Made by a program: the position numbers and the translations under genes. The notes under the pieces were generated by a model that was given only the letters and a program-made list of their open reading frames with translations, was not told the origin of the DNA and made no database searches. Positions 31,773-40,334 of a stretch of 49,795 nt of DNA are shown here, piece after piece; positions within the stretch are counted from its first letter, which is position 1, and each line of letters starts with the position of its first letter. This DNA is from Oscillospiraceae bacterium. GTDB lineage: Bacteria; Bacillota; Clostridia; Oscillospirales; Acutalibacteraceae. The DNA is taken from NCBI GenBank assembly GCA_015065425.1, contig SVQH01000021.1, positions 1 to 49,795 of the forward strand. The letters are read 5' to 3'.

Positions 31773-34154
31773 ATGAATATAAAAGAGTTTATTAAAAATA
31801 ATATTTTATTATTGGACGGCGGAATGGGAACCATGCTTCAGAAAGAGGGGCTTTCCGCGGGGGAATGTTCAGAAGAGTGGAATATTTCTCATCCGCAGAC
31901 AGTAACAGCAATACATAAGGCTTATTTTGATGCAGGAAGCAATGTTGTAAGCACCAATACTTTCGGAGTAAATGCGTTGAAATATTCTGATGAAAAGCTC
32001 CGTGAGCTTATTCATGCTGCTGTGGATAACTGCAGAAAAGCGGCAAATACTTCTGAAGGTGCACAGGAAAAATATATTGCCTTTGATATCGGACCTACGG
32101 GAAAGCTTCTGAAGCCTTACGGTGAACTTGATTTTAATGATGCTGTTGAAATATTTGCGAAGAATGTAAAAATTGCCGCTGAATGCAGTGTTGATCTTAT
32201 TTTTATAGAAACAATGAATGATTCTTATGAAACCAAGGCGGCACTTCTTGCAGCTAAGGAAAATTGTGACCTTCCCGTTTTTGTTTCAAATGCATATTCC
32301 ATGGACGGAAAACTGGTTACGGGTGCTACTCCCGCTGCCATGGCTTCCATGCTTTGCAGTATGGGTGCCGATGCTGTCGGTGCAAACTGTTCATTCGGTC
32401 CGACACAGACCTTGAATGTTATAAAAGAGCTTCTGGATTTTTCAACTGTTCCCGTAATTATGAAACCGAATGCGGGGCTTCCTTCTTTTGAAAACGGTAA
32501 AACGGCTTATGATGTAAACGCTTCGCAATTTGCAGAGGATATAAAACAGGCGTTGATTGAAGGTGTACGCATTGTCGGCGGTTGTTGCGGTACCACTCCG
32601 GAATTTATTTCCTGTGTGCGAAAAGTAATTGACAATATGCAGCCTGTAAAAAGATGCATTGAAAAAAAGACTGTTATTTCATCATATACCCATGCCGTAC
32701 AATTCGGAAAAGCTCCGATACTTATAGGCGAAAGAATAAATCCTACCGGTAAAAAACGCTTCAGACAGGCACTTGTTGAAAACGATATTGATTATATTCT
32801 AAAAGAAGGTATATCTCAGCAGGAAAAAGGTGTTCAGGTACTCGATGTTAATGTCGGTCTTGCAGGTATTGATGAAGCTTCAATGCTTGAGAGAGTTGTA
32901 AAAGAACTTCAGGCAGTTTCCGACCTGCCTTTGCAGCTTGATTCATCGGATCCTTCAGCTCTTGAAAGAGCAATGAGAATATACAACGGCAAGCCTCTTA
33001 TTAATTCAGTCAACGGAAAAGAAAGTTCTATGAAAGCAGTTTTTCCGCTTGTAAAAAAATACGGCGGAACACTTATTGCACTTACTCTTGATGAAAACGG
33101 AATTCCTGAAACACCCGAAGGCAGATTGGCTATTGCTGTAAGAATTGTAAATGAAGCTGAAAAGTACGGTATCGGAAGAGAAGACATAATTTTTGATACT
33201 CTTACGATGACTGTCAGCACGGATAAAAATGCCGCTTTGACTACTCTTGAAAGCGTACGCCTTATATCTGAAAAACTCGGTTGCAGGACTTCTCTCGGCG
33301 TTTCAAATGTTTCATTCGGGCTACCTGCAAGGGAAATGCTGAACAGCACATTTTTTAATATGGCTCTCATGAGCGGTCTTGATGCTGCCATTGTCAATCC
33401 TTATTCCGATATGATGATGAATGTATATCATTCTTATTGTGCCCTGAACGGTAATGATGATAATTTTGAAAAGTATATTGCTTTTGCTCAGAACAGGGAA
33501 GCTGTTAAAGAGGCAGTTTCTGAAGAAAAAAAAGATAACGACCTTATTGATGCTGTTTTCAGAGGCAGAAAGGAACAGGCGGGCATAGTCGCAGAGGAGC
33601 TCTGTGCGGTATGCAGCGGTATCGATATTATAAATAACTATATTATTCCGGCTTTGGACAAAACGGGAGTTGCGTTTGAAAAAGGAGTAATGTTTTTACC
33701 CCAGCTGCTTATGAGTGCTGAGGCTGCCTCTGCAGCGTTTGAATCAGTAAAGAAGCATACAAAAGGAAATTCCGATGAAAAGTGTACCGTTGTTCTTGCG
33801 AGCGTCAGAGGTGATATTCATGATATCGGGAAAAATATTGTTAAACTGCTTCTTCAGAATTATGGTTTTGATGTAATAGACCTTGGTAAAGATGTATCTC
33901 CGTCTGTCGTTGCTGAAGCTGTAAAGAGGGTAAACGCTCCTCTCGCAGGCCTCAGTGCACTGATGACTACAACTCTTGACGCCATGAAGGAAACTGTTGA
34001 GCTTATAAAGAAAACTGTTCCTTCCTGCAAGGTTTTTGTCGGTGGTGCCGTTGTTACGGAGGAATATGCCGATTCTATAGGTGCAGATAAATATACAAAA
34101 GATGCAATGAGTTCCGTAAGATATGCTGATGAGATCTATGGGAGCATTAAATAG
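31773..34154 (+). CDS. metH: Cobalamin-dependent methionine synthase lacking the activation domain
   Basis: A 793-residue three-module MetH. The homocysteine domain (about 1-290) has LLDGGMGTML, zinc ligand Cys in GANCSFGP and the GGCCGTTPE pair. The pterin-binding domain (about 305-560) has GERINPTGKKRF and LDVNVG. The cobalamin-binding cap and Rossmann domain (about 590-793) has DIHDIGKN, with Asp681 and the cobalt-ligand His683. Full-length MetH is about 1200 residues; the missing activation domain is the gene just upstream. ATG 31773 is preferred to ATG 31767 because AAGGA is 9 bases before it. Confidence 0.95.
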   Translation: MNIKEFIKNNILLLDGGMGTMLQKEGLSAGECSEEWNISHPQTVTAIHKAYFDAGSNVVSTNTFGVNALKYSDEKLRELIHAAVDNCRKAANTSEGAQEKYIAFDIGPTGKLLKPYGELDFNDAVEIFAKNVKIAAECSVDLIFIETMNDSYETKAALLAAKENCDLPVFVSNAYSMDGKLVTGATPAAMASMLCSMGADAVGANCSFGPTQTLNVIKELLDFSTVPVIMKPNAGLPSFENGKTAYDVNASQFAEDIKQALIEGVRIVGGCCGTTPEFISCVRKVIDNMQPVKRCIEKKTVISSYTHAVQFGKAPILIGERINPTGKKRFRQALVENDIDYILKEGISQQEKGVQVLDVNVGLAGIDEASMLERVVKELQAVSDLPLQLDSSDPSALERAMRIYNGKPLINSVNGKESSMKAVFPLVKKYGGTLIALTLDENGIPETPEGRLAIAVRIVNEAEKYGIGREDIIFDTLTMTVSTDKNAALTTLESVRLISEKLGCRTSLGVSNVSFGLPAREMLNSTFFNMALMSGLDAAIVNPYSDMMMNVYHSYCALNGNDDNFEKYIAFAQNREAVKEAVSEEKKDNDLIDAVFRGRKEQAGIVAEELCAVCSGIDIINNYIIPALDKTGVAFEKGVMFLPQLLMSAEAASAAFESVKKHTKGNSDEKCTVVLASVRGDIHDIGKNIVKLLLQNYGFDVIDLGKDVSPSVVAEAVKRVNAPLAGLSALMTTTLDAMKETVELIKKTVPSCKVFVGGAVVTEEYADSIGADKYTKDAMSSVRYADEIYGSIK

Positions 34155-34198
34155 ACCGATACTTTTGAAGTCAGAATCTGAATCATAAACTAAAAGAT

Positions 34199-34232
34199 AA
34201 AGAGCCGGTTTGCTGACCGACTCTTTGTTTTT
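34199..34232. terminator. Terminator between metH and the YjdF-like gene
   Basis: AAAGAG-C-CGGT pairs with ACCG-A-CTCTTT and is followed by GTTTTTA. It lies between convergent genes and touches the stop of the minus-strand gene. Confidence 0.75.
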
Positions 34233-35016
34233 ATACAGAGTATTCTTTTGTTCCGTTTTCTGCATGATATTTTTCTATCATTGCATTTACGTTTCCTTTG
34301 CCTTTGTGTCTGTAAGGAATAATACATAAAACGGCATACATTATAAATGCACCTATAAAGTTCAGGACAATGTCTCCCATGGTATCCATCAGAGCAAATC
34401 TCATTATGTTTTCGCCGATGGGGAAGAGGTGGAAGATTTTTTCGGGATCTCCTTCGGCTATTGCAAGTGCATTTTCATAACTCCAGTGCTGTGCATCGCC
34501 GCCGAAAAACTGATCGTAAGTAAACTCGAAAAGCTCCCAACCGCTTGATAAAACAAAACCTATTCCGAGGGCTGTAAGATTTGCAATCTGATGGGGGCAG
34601 GTCTTTTTGAGCTTTAACTGAATTGCAGAAATGAATTCATAACCGATATATACACCCTCCGCAGTGCCGAGAGCGTGAAGAACCTTATCATAACCGGGAA
34701 GTGTATAATAGAAATTCAGATATGCACCGCCGAAAGAACCGAGGAAAAATCCGAGTGCAGTGATATTCTGAAAACGCGGTGACAAAAGTCTGAGAGTTGA
34801 ATTTTTGGGCATAAGCTGACATATTTCATAAGCAAACATACCAACAAGGTTTGCTGTCATCTGAAGCGGCTGACTGCTTCCGAGATACTCATCACCGAAA
34901 ATCAGTGATTCAACGATTCCGTATATCATTAAAGCTCTTAATATCCACCAATAAATGAGTTCAGCTTTAGAACAGTTTTTTACTATGTTGTTTACATAAG
35001 TTTTTATATGATTCAT
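34231..35016 (-). CDS. YjdF/DUF2238-like integral membrane protein
   Basis: A 261-residue protein with about six membrane helices. Features like the YjdF/DUF2238 family are a conserved DKVLHALGTAEGVYIGYE segment, GWELFEFTYDQFFGGD and DTMGDIVLNFIGA. Its function is unknown; acidic residues within helices suggest an enzyme or metal-linked role in the family, which is inference. ATG 35016 has AAGGAG about 10 bases upstream. Starts further up, including 35091, would put the ribosome binding site inside the gene. Confidence 0.7.
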   Translation of the reverse strand: MNHIKTYVNNIVKNCSKAELIYWWILRALMIYGIVESLIFGDEYLGSSQPLQMTANLVGMFAYEICQLMPKNSTLRLLSPRFQNITALGFFLGSFGGAYLNFYYTLPGYDKVLHALGTAEGVYIGYEFISAIQLKLKKTCPHQIANLTALGIGFVLSSGWELFEFTYDQFFGGDAQHWSYENALAIAEGDPEKIFHLFPIGENIMRFALMDTMGDIVLNFIGAFIMYAVLCIIPYRHKGKGNVNAMIEKYHAENGTKEYSV

Positions 35017-35271
35017 GTTATTTTCATCTCCTTGCGACATAATATAACATTCAAATCGGATGCTATAATTCTTTATTGGAATAAAAAACATTAATTTTTA
35101 AATAAATTTATTTTCAATATATATTGTACCATTACGTTAAAAACGGAATATATATTGTAGTTAATAAAATTTTCATAAATATTTGTTGATGTTATTAAAA
35201 TTGTCATTGAATCATAAAATATTAAATAAATTATGGTGAAAATGCACAAAAGAAAAAAATATATTTGATGA

Positions 35272-35296
35272 ATATGTAAATTGACTATTTACATAT
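35272..35296 (+). promoter_or_regulatory. Operator-like palindrome spanning the -35 box
   Basis: ATATGTAAA (35272-35280) and TTTACATAT (35288-35296) are a perfect inverted repeat. The 7 bases between them, TTGACTA, contain the -35 hexamer, so a protein bound here would block RNA polymerase. Confidence 0.55.
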
Positions 35297-35309
35297 TTAG
35301 GAATAAAAT
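35281..35309 (+). promoter_or_regulatory. Promoter of the secreted-protein gene
   Basis: TTGACT (35281-35286), a 17-base spacer and TAAAAT (35304-35309), followed by a leader of about 37 bases. Confidence 0.65.
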
Positions 35310-35356
35310 ATTTACAGATAATTTTTGTTATCTATATAACACAAAGGAGTGTCTTT

Positions 35357-37075
35357 ATGAAAAAAACCACTAAGATTCTTGCTGTACTTCTTGCTATGAT
35401 TATGGCATGTTCTTGCCTTTCAGTTGTGGCTTTTGCAGAAGAAGTTGACGACTATGACAAGAGAGTTGACGGCTGGAATGCAAATTATGACCTTTTCCTC
35501 GATCATCTGTTTGATGATGCAAGTTTCACAAGCTGGAACTATGTTGATATCAATGAAAAAGCTATGACTGATACAATGGCAGTCTGGACAGCTTTTGCAC
35601 TTTATGATGAAGCATGGAGAAACTATGCTACTCATCACATCAGCATTGAACAGGCTGAACTTATCCTCCTTGCTCTTATTGAGAAGGTTGATTATGAATT
35701 CGATGACGGTTATGTTGATGAATTTGTTGATGTTCTTGAACTTTCTCAGGATGCACAGGACCTTGTTGAAAAAGCAGGCGATATCATTAAGAATGATGCT
35801 TTTACAAAGGTTCTTGAATCCGAAGCATGGGGAACAACCTGGCAGGTAATCGGTGACGTTACAAAAATTGCTCACTCATACCAGACACGCAGGGATCAGT
35901 TTATTGAAGAGTATTCAAGAGTTCTCTCTGTTCAGCTTGCAAACCAGTATTATCTTGACCTGCTTCAGTACATAGCTGATACGACACCCTATGCTATTCT
36001 CAAGCAGGCAGCAAAGAATCTTATCGCCGACATGAACGCAAATGTTCAGACTTGTGTTGTTGAGGTTCTTAAGGATGCTGTTATGGACAATGTTTCTCTC
36101 GGTATCGACAGACTTATTGAGCTTGCTATGAACTCAAATGTTTATACTGCAACTGTTCTTGAAATTTATGATGCCATCGTAAGTGTTGCTGATTTCCTTT
36201 GGAATACAAATGAAGTATATCCTCACATGGAAACAGTTCTTGCAGCTTACTACTTCCAGGATGCAGCATCTGACTGGGCAGCAGAAGCTTATTATCAGGA
36301 AGAAGCTGAAAAGTCTTTCTTCGCTATTGACCTTCTTATGACAACAAGAAAGGTTTGTGAACAGGCTCTTGTTAACTTTAAGAATGCTGAAAACGGCGGT
36401 GCTGTAGGCAGAGTTAAGAATCAGCTTCACGGTACTCTTTGCGAAGATACATTAGTAAACATTGCAGGTCTTGACATTATGAGAAGCATGATGTTCGATC
36501 TTGAGCCTTCAGAATTCAAGGTTATCACAGATTCTCTCTATGTATACTGTCCCGTATCAGTAGATCTTCTTGATGCTGATAACAATACTCTTTTCACTGT
36601 TGCTGACGGTGCAGAAACTCTTATAAGCAATGAATACGGCGTATTTAAGACCATCTACTCCGATTTTGGTGAAGATTATCTTAAGGTAGCATATCTCTAT
36701 GACGGTTATCGTGTAAGACTTACCGGTAACAACAACGGTTACGTAACTCTTATTCATAAAGAACTTCTTGATGACGGTTCAGTTAATGACTGGTCATTCA
36801 CAGACGTAGAAGTTACAAAGAGCACAAGACTCTTATTTGATACAGAAGTTGAAGGAACTCCTACTTATTCATATTCCAACGGCTCTGCCGTTCAGGTCGT
36901 CAACTTCAATGATACATTTATTCCTTCTGAATATCCTGAATATACTGCAAAGGACGTAGTTGATGCAGGTGGCGAAATCATCAAGGATGAAGCAAAGTCC
37001 ATCTGGGATAAGATCGTTGAATTCTTCGAGAAGATCGGTCAGTGGTTCAGAGACCTCTTTGGTATCAAAGACTAA
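35357..37075 (+). CDS. Secreted protein of unknown function
   Basis: A 572-residue exported protein I cannot assign to a family. The N-terminal signal peptide is MKKTTKILAVLLAMIMACSC to about residue 27, with cleavage expected after VVAFA. The mature chain is acidic and mainly helical to about residue 390 (many Tyr, Asp and Ala), then looks beta-rich (390-530). The last 25 residues form an aromatic amphipathic helix (FFEKIGQWFRDLFG). Similar tails end many extracellular proteins of Ruminococcaceae; a membrane-surface role is a guess. It is a single gene with an excellent AAAGGAG site, a palindrome at its promoter and a terminator. Confidence 0.75.
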   Translation: MKKTTKILAVLLAMIMACSCLSVVAFAEEVDDYDKRVDGWNANYDLFLDHLFDDASFTSWNYVDINEKAMTDTMAVWTAFALYDEAWRNYATHHISIEQAELILLALIEKVDYEFDDGYVDEFVDVLELSQDAQDLVEKAGDIIKNDAFTKVLESEAWGTTWQVIGDVTKIAHSYQTRRDQFIEEYSRVLSVQLANQYYLDLLQYIADTTPYAILKQAAKNLIADMNANVQTCVVEVLKDAVMDNVSLGIDRLIELAMNSNVYTATVLEIYDAIVSVADFLWNTNEVYPHMETVLAAYYFQDAASDWAAEAYYQEEAEKSFFAIDLLMTTRKVCEQALVNFKNAENGGAVGRVKNQLHGTLCEDTLVNIAGLDIMRSMMFDLEPSEFKVITDSLYVYCPVSVDLLDADNNTLFTVADGAETLISNEYGVFKTIYSDFGEDYLKVAYLYDGYRVRLTGNNNGYVTLIHKELLDDGSVNDWSFTDVEVTKSTRLLFDTEVEGTPTYSYSNGSAVQVVNFNDTFIPSEYPEYTAKDVVDAGGEIIKDEAKSIWDKIVEFFEKIGQWFRDLFGIKD

Positions 37076-37089
37076 TCTTTTATGTGTCT

Positions 37090-37118
37090 GAGGCAATCGG
37101 AAGATTGCCTCTTTTTTT
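37090..37118 (+). terminator. Terminator of the secreted-protein gene
   Basis: GAGGCAATC and GATTGCCTC around GGAA, followed by seven T residues. Confidence 0.92.
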
Positions 37119-37137
37119 GTGTTTCTGTGCTAAAATA

Positions 37138-37166
37138 TTGATTTAATATGTTTACGGTGATATAAT
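37138..37166 (+). promoter_or_regulatory. Promoter of the 37195 metallophosphoesterase operon
   Basis: TTGATT (37138-37143), a 17-base spacer and TATAAT (37161-37166), 28 bases before the gene. Confidence 0.7.
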
Positions 37167-37194
37167 CTACTCAGTAATTAAAAGGAGAATTTAT

Positions 37195-38394
37195 ATGGAT
37201 TTTTTACCTAAACTCAGATTTATTGTTACAAGTGACATTCATTATAAGATTGACAGCAATGTAGAAAAAGAACGTTTTGAAAAAGGCATGAAAATGGCTT
37301 ATGCTTATGCTGAAAAAAGTTCTTATAAAAAGATTGATGCTTTCTTTGCAGTCGGTGATTTTGCTAACAGCGGAAGTGAAGCAGAAATGCTTAAGTTCAA
37401 AGCCTCGCTTGATTCTGTGATAAAACCTGAAACAAAGATTAATCTTATGCTTGCCAGCCATGAGTTCCACAGTGAAGGCGGTCAGGAAGGTGCTTACAAA
37501 CGTCTTAAAGAAATATATAATGTTGAAGCTGATGATTATTTTGAGTTGAACGGGTGTCCCTTTATTTGCATTTCCACTGAAGACGGTTGCAGAATAAAAG
37601 AAAAGAAGCAGGAATGGCTCACCGGTTGTCTTAAAGACGCAGTTTCCAAGGAAAGAAAAAGACCGATTTTTGTTTTTCAGCATCCGCACCTCACAGATAC
37701 CGTTTACGGCAGTATAAACTGGGGCGATGATGATATAATTGCAATCCTTACCGATTACCCACAGGTTATTGATTTTTCCGGACATTCTCATGCTCCGATA
37801 AATGATCCCCGCAGCATTCATCAGAAATTTTTTACTTCCCTTGGTACAGGCTCTGTGTCGTATTTTGAACTTGATGAATTTGATTTTATGTATGGTACAA
37901 TTCCTCCTGATTGCAAGAAATGTGCTCAATATTACATCGTTGAAGTGGATGATAATAATGCTGTAAGAATCATGCCTGTAGATATTCTCAGCGGAAATTT
38001 CTTCCATTCCGGATATTATATAAAAACTCCGTGGGAGCCTGAGAGCTTCGTTTATACGGATGCCAGAGCAGCAAAGGAGGCGGCACCGTATTTTGACGGT
38101 ACCTTCAGATGCAGCATTAAAAAAATTGAGGATAAACTCAATATTATGTTTTCACAGGCAAAAACCGATGATTACCGTGTGGACAGCTATTCTGTTGTTA
38201 TAAGAAGTGCCGATACAAATAATGTATTGCTTCAGAAAAAGGTAAGTTCTTCATATTATATATATAACATGCCTGAATATATCAGATTTGATATAGATTT
38301 TCCTTATGAAAAGGGAGATTATATTGCCGAAATCTATGCAAACGGATTTTGGTTTGCAAAATCTGATAAAATTTGCGTGTCCTTCAGTGTCTGA
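37195..38394 (+). CDS. Calcineurin-like metallophosphoesterase with altered metal motif
   Basis: A 399-residue protein with an N-terminal metallophosphoesterase domain (about 8-250) and a C-terminal beta-rich domain (about 280-399). Motifs are TSDIHYK, VGDFANSG, ASHEFHS, FQHPHLTD and SGHSHAPI. The third motif is normally GNHE/D, so the metal-ligand Asn is replaced by Ser here, which may reduce activity or change the metal site. There is no signal peptide. It is only distantly similar to the metallophosphoesterase at 18408. AAAAGGAG precedes the start. The AlaX-type gene starts 8 bases after the stop. Confidence 0.8.
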   Translation: MDFLPKLRFIVTSDIHYKIDSNVEKERFEKGMKMAYAYAEKSSYKKIDAFFAVGDFANSGSEAEMLKFKASLDSVIKPETKINLMLASHEFHSEGGQEGAYKRLKEIYNVEADDYFELNGCPFICISTEDGCRIKEKKQEWLTGCLKDAVSKERKRPIFVFQHPHLTDTVYGSINWGDDDIIAILTDYPQVIDFSGHSHAPINDPRSIHQKFFTSLGTGSVSYFELDEFDFMYGTIPPDCKKCAQYYIVEVDDNNAVRIMPVDILSGNFFHSGYYIKTPWEPESFVYTDARAAKEAAPYFDGTFRCSIKKIEDKLNIMFSQAKTDDYRVDSYSVVIRSADTNNVLLQKKVSSSYYIYNMPEYIRFDIDFPYEKGDYIAEIYANGFWFAKSDKICVSFSV

Positions 38395-38402
38395 GGTGTG
38401 AA

Positions 38403-39581
38403 ATGACAGAAAAACTATATTATGCAGACAGTCATATCTTTGATTTTGATGCAAAAATTCTGGAAATAACTGAAACTGAAAGAGGATATGCCATTGTTCT
38501 TGATAAAACAGCATTTTTCCCTGAAGGCGGCGGACAAAAGGCTGATGAAGGAATTATAGATTCCTGCGATATTTATGATGTGTATGAAAAAGATGACATA
38601 ATATATCATTTGACAAAAAAGATTTGTGATGCCAATGTGGGTGATACAGTGCATTGCAGGCTGAATGCTTCTTTGCGTTTTGCCCGTATGCAGGCTCATT
38701 CCGGGGAGCACATTGTTTCAGGTATTGCTCATAATCTTTTCGGCGTTTCAAATGTCGGCTTCCATTTTGACGGACTGGTTATGACCGTTGATTTTGATAT
38801 GCCTCTTACAAAAGAACAGATAGCTCAGATAGAATTTGATGCAAATGAGTGTGTATATGCGTGTCTTCCCGTAACTGCCCGTTTGTACGACAGAGAAGAA
38901 TTACAAAAAATATCTTTCAGAAGTAAACTTGATTTCCCTGGACCTGCCCGAATTGTAGAGATTGAAGGAATTGATAAATGTGCGTGCTGTGCTCCTCATG
39001 TCACATCAACGGGTGAAATAGGATGCATAAAAATACTGTCTTGTATAAGTCACCGAGGCGGAGTAAGAATCACTCTTATTTGCGGCATTGAAGCCTATCG
39101 GGATTATTGCAGTAAATACCGACAAACCCTCAATATTTCTTCGCTTCTTTGTGCTAAGCATGATGAAACAGATATTGCAGTAAATAAACTTCTTCAAACA
39201 AATCAGGAACTCAGAAACACTGTTTCGGAGCTGAAAACAAAATATCTTAAATATATTGCTGATTCAGTTTGTGCTGCCCCGTTTGTTTTTGCGGTTTTTC
39301 CGGATATCAGGGGCGGTGATCTCAGAGAACTTTGTAATATGCTTTCTGAGAAGGCAGAATATGCGGTTATTCTGCTTTCGGGAGATGATTCTTCATCTTA
39401 TTCATACTGCATTTATTCTGATAAACTGAACTTATCGGCATTCGTTTTTGATTTTAATTCATTGTTTAACGGAACAGGTGGAGGAAGAGGAACGCTGATG
39501 CAAGGTAAAATCAGAGGAAACGTTGAAGATATAAGAAAATTTGTTGACGATTTGAAGGTGGAAAAATATGAGAATGCGTAA
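38403..39581 (+). CDS. Alanyl-tRNA editing protein (AlaX-type) with DHHA1 domain
   Basis: A 392-residue trans-editing protein that hydrolyses Ser- or Gly-mischarged tRNA-Ala. The editing domain has zinc ligands in HSGEH (about residues 100-104) and in the CAPH motif near 200. A helical linker follows, then a C-terminal DHHA1 domain (GTGGGRGTLMQG). It lacks the aminoacylation catalytic core of full AlaRS. ATG 38403 has GAGGTG 5 bases upstream. The stop overlaps trmB by 14 bases. Confidence 0.9.
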   Translation: MTEKLYYADSHIFDFDAKILEITETERGYAIVLDKTAFFPEGGGQKADEGIIDSCDIYDVYEKDDIIYHLTKKICDANVGDTVHCRLNASLRFARMQAHSGEHIVSGIAHNLFGVSNVGFHFDGLVMTVDFDMPLTKEQIAQIEFDANECVYACLPVTARLYDREELQKISFRSKLDFPGPARIVEIEGIDKCACCAPHVTSTGEIGCIKILSCISHRGGVRITLICGIEAYRDYCSKYRQTLNISSLLCAKHDETDIAVNKLLQTNQELRNTVSELKTKYLKYIADSVCAAPFVFAVFPDIRGGDLRELCNMLSEKAEYAVILLSGDDSSSYSYCIYSDKLNLSAFVFDFNSLFNGTGGGRGTLMQGKIRGNVEDIRKFVDDLKVEKYENA

Positions 39582-40233
39582 AAAGAAGCATCTTGATGAG
39601 AGACTGTCTCAGTTCAGTAATCTCGTTGATATTGCTCCCGTAACAGAAGATTACAGAAAAGTTGTTGAAAAAAAAGAGTATATTGATTTTTCAGAGTATT
39701 TCGGTAACAGTAACCCGTTGCAGATGGAGATAGGTTGTGGTAAAGGACAGTTTATTTTTGAACTTGCCAGCAGAAATCCGGATATAAATTACATAGCAGT
39801 TGAAGTAAACAGAAATGTTATCTGTGATGCCTGTAAAAAAGCACAGGACGGAAATATTAACAATGTCGTTTTTATGCACTGCGGTGCAGAAGTTCTGAAT
39901 AAATACATAACCCCCGGTTCTATAGGACGGATTTATCTGAATTTTTCGTGTCCGTTTCCAAAAAAGGCTTATGAAAATCGCAGACTTACCTATATAAGAT
40001 TTCTTGATATATACCGTGAAATTCTTGCAGATGATGCGGAAATACATCAGAAGACGGACAATATGCATTTCTTTGAGTTTTCCATTGAACAGTTTACTGC
40101 AGGCGGATATAAGCTTAAAAATGTATCGTTGGATCTTCACAACAGTAGTTTTGAAGGTAATATTATTACTGAATATGAACATCGGTTTTCCTCTCAGGGA
40201 ATGCCTATTTACAGACTTGAAGCATATAAATAA
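39568..40233 (+). CDS. trmB: tRNA (guanine46-N7)-methyltransferase TrmB, atypical catalytic motif
   Basis: A 221-residue class I methyltransferase that makes m7G46 in tRNA. The SAM motif EIGCGKGQFIFELA and the motif QKTDN are intact. The segment usually NFSDPWPKKRHxKRR reads NFSCPFPKKAYENRR. The conserved Asp is Cys, Trp is Phe, and Arg-His and one Lys are replaced. Enough is kept to assign the family, but efficiency or site preference may differ. AAGGTGG is 6 bases before ATG 39568. Translational coupling with the AlaX-type gene is likely from the overlap. Confidence 0.87.
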   Translation: MRMRKKKHLDERLSQFSNLVDIAPVTEDYRKVVEKKEYIDFSEYFGNSNPLQMEIGCGKGQFIFELASRNPDINYIAVEVNRNVICDACKKAQDGNINNVVFMHCGAEVLNKYITPGSIGRIYLNFSCPFPKKAYENRRLTYIRFLDIYREILADDAEIHQKTDNMHFFEFSIEQFTAGGYKLKNVSLDLHNSSFEGNIITEYEHRFSSQGMPIYRLEAYK

Positions 40234-40239
40234 TAATTG

Positions 40240-40274
40240 TCACGCTGAGGATTTTTCTTGGCGTGATTTTTTTT
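40240..40274 (+). terminator. Terminator after trmB
   Basis: TCACGC and GCGTGA arms around a 15-base loop, followed by TTTTTTTT. Confidence 0.75.
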
Positions 40275-40296
40275 GTAATAAACGGGACATGTGTTA

Positions 40297-40304
40297 CATA
40301 GTAT
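40297..40304 (+). promoter_or_regulatory. Possible sporulation-sigma -10 element before the SPOCS gene
   Basis: CATAGTAT resembles the sigma-E-type -10 (CATACAnT, 6 of 8), and no sigma-A promoter is visible. The -35 is not clear. This is a weak call that leans on the gene's function. Confidence 0.25.
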
Positions 40305-40334
40305 TAATTGAAATATGTTTTGGGAGTGTATAAC

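Larger units (their letters stand above)
35017..35356. other. AT-rich intergenic regulatory region
   Basis: About 340 bases with no convincing gene between the divergent YjdF-like and secreted-protein genes. It holds an exact 13-base repeat AATATATATTGTA at 35116-35128 and 35147-35159 (31 bases apart). It also holds a perfect 9-base inverted repeat around the -35 box at 35272-35296, the promoter at 35281-35309 and a short AGATAA/TTATCT repeat near 35316-35334. Confidence 0.6.

Noticed and set aside
37204-38007. 267-codon minus-strand open frame opposite the metallophosphoesterase.
   Set aside because: Composition (Phe/Ile/Cys-rich) is that of an antisense shadow, no ribosome binding site, and the plus-strand protein has clear motifs.
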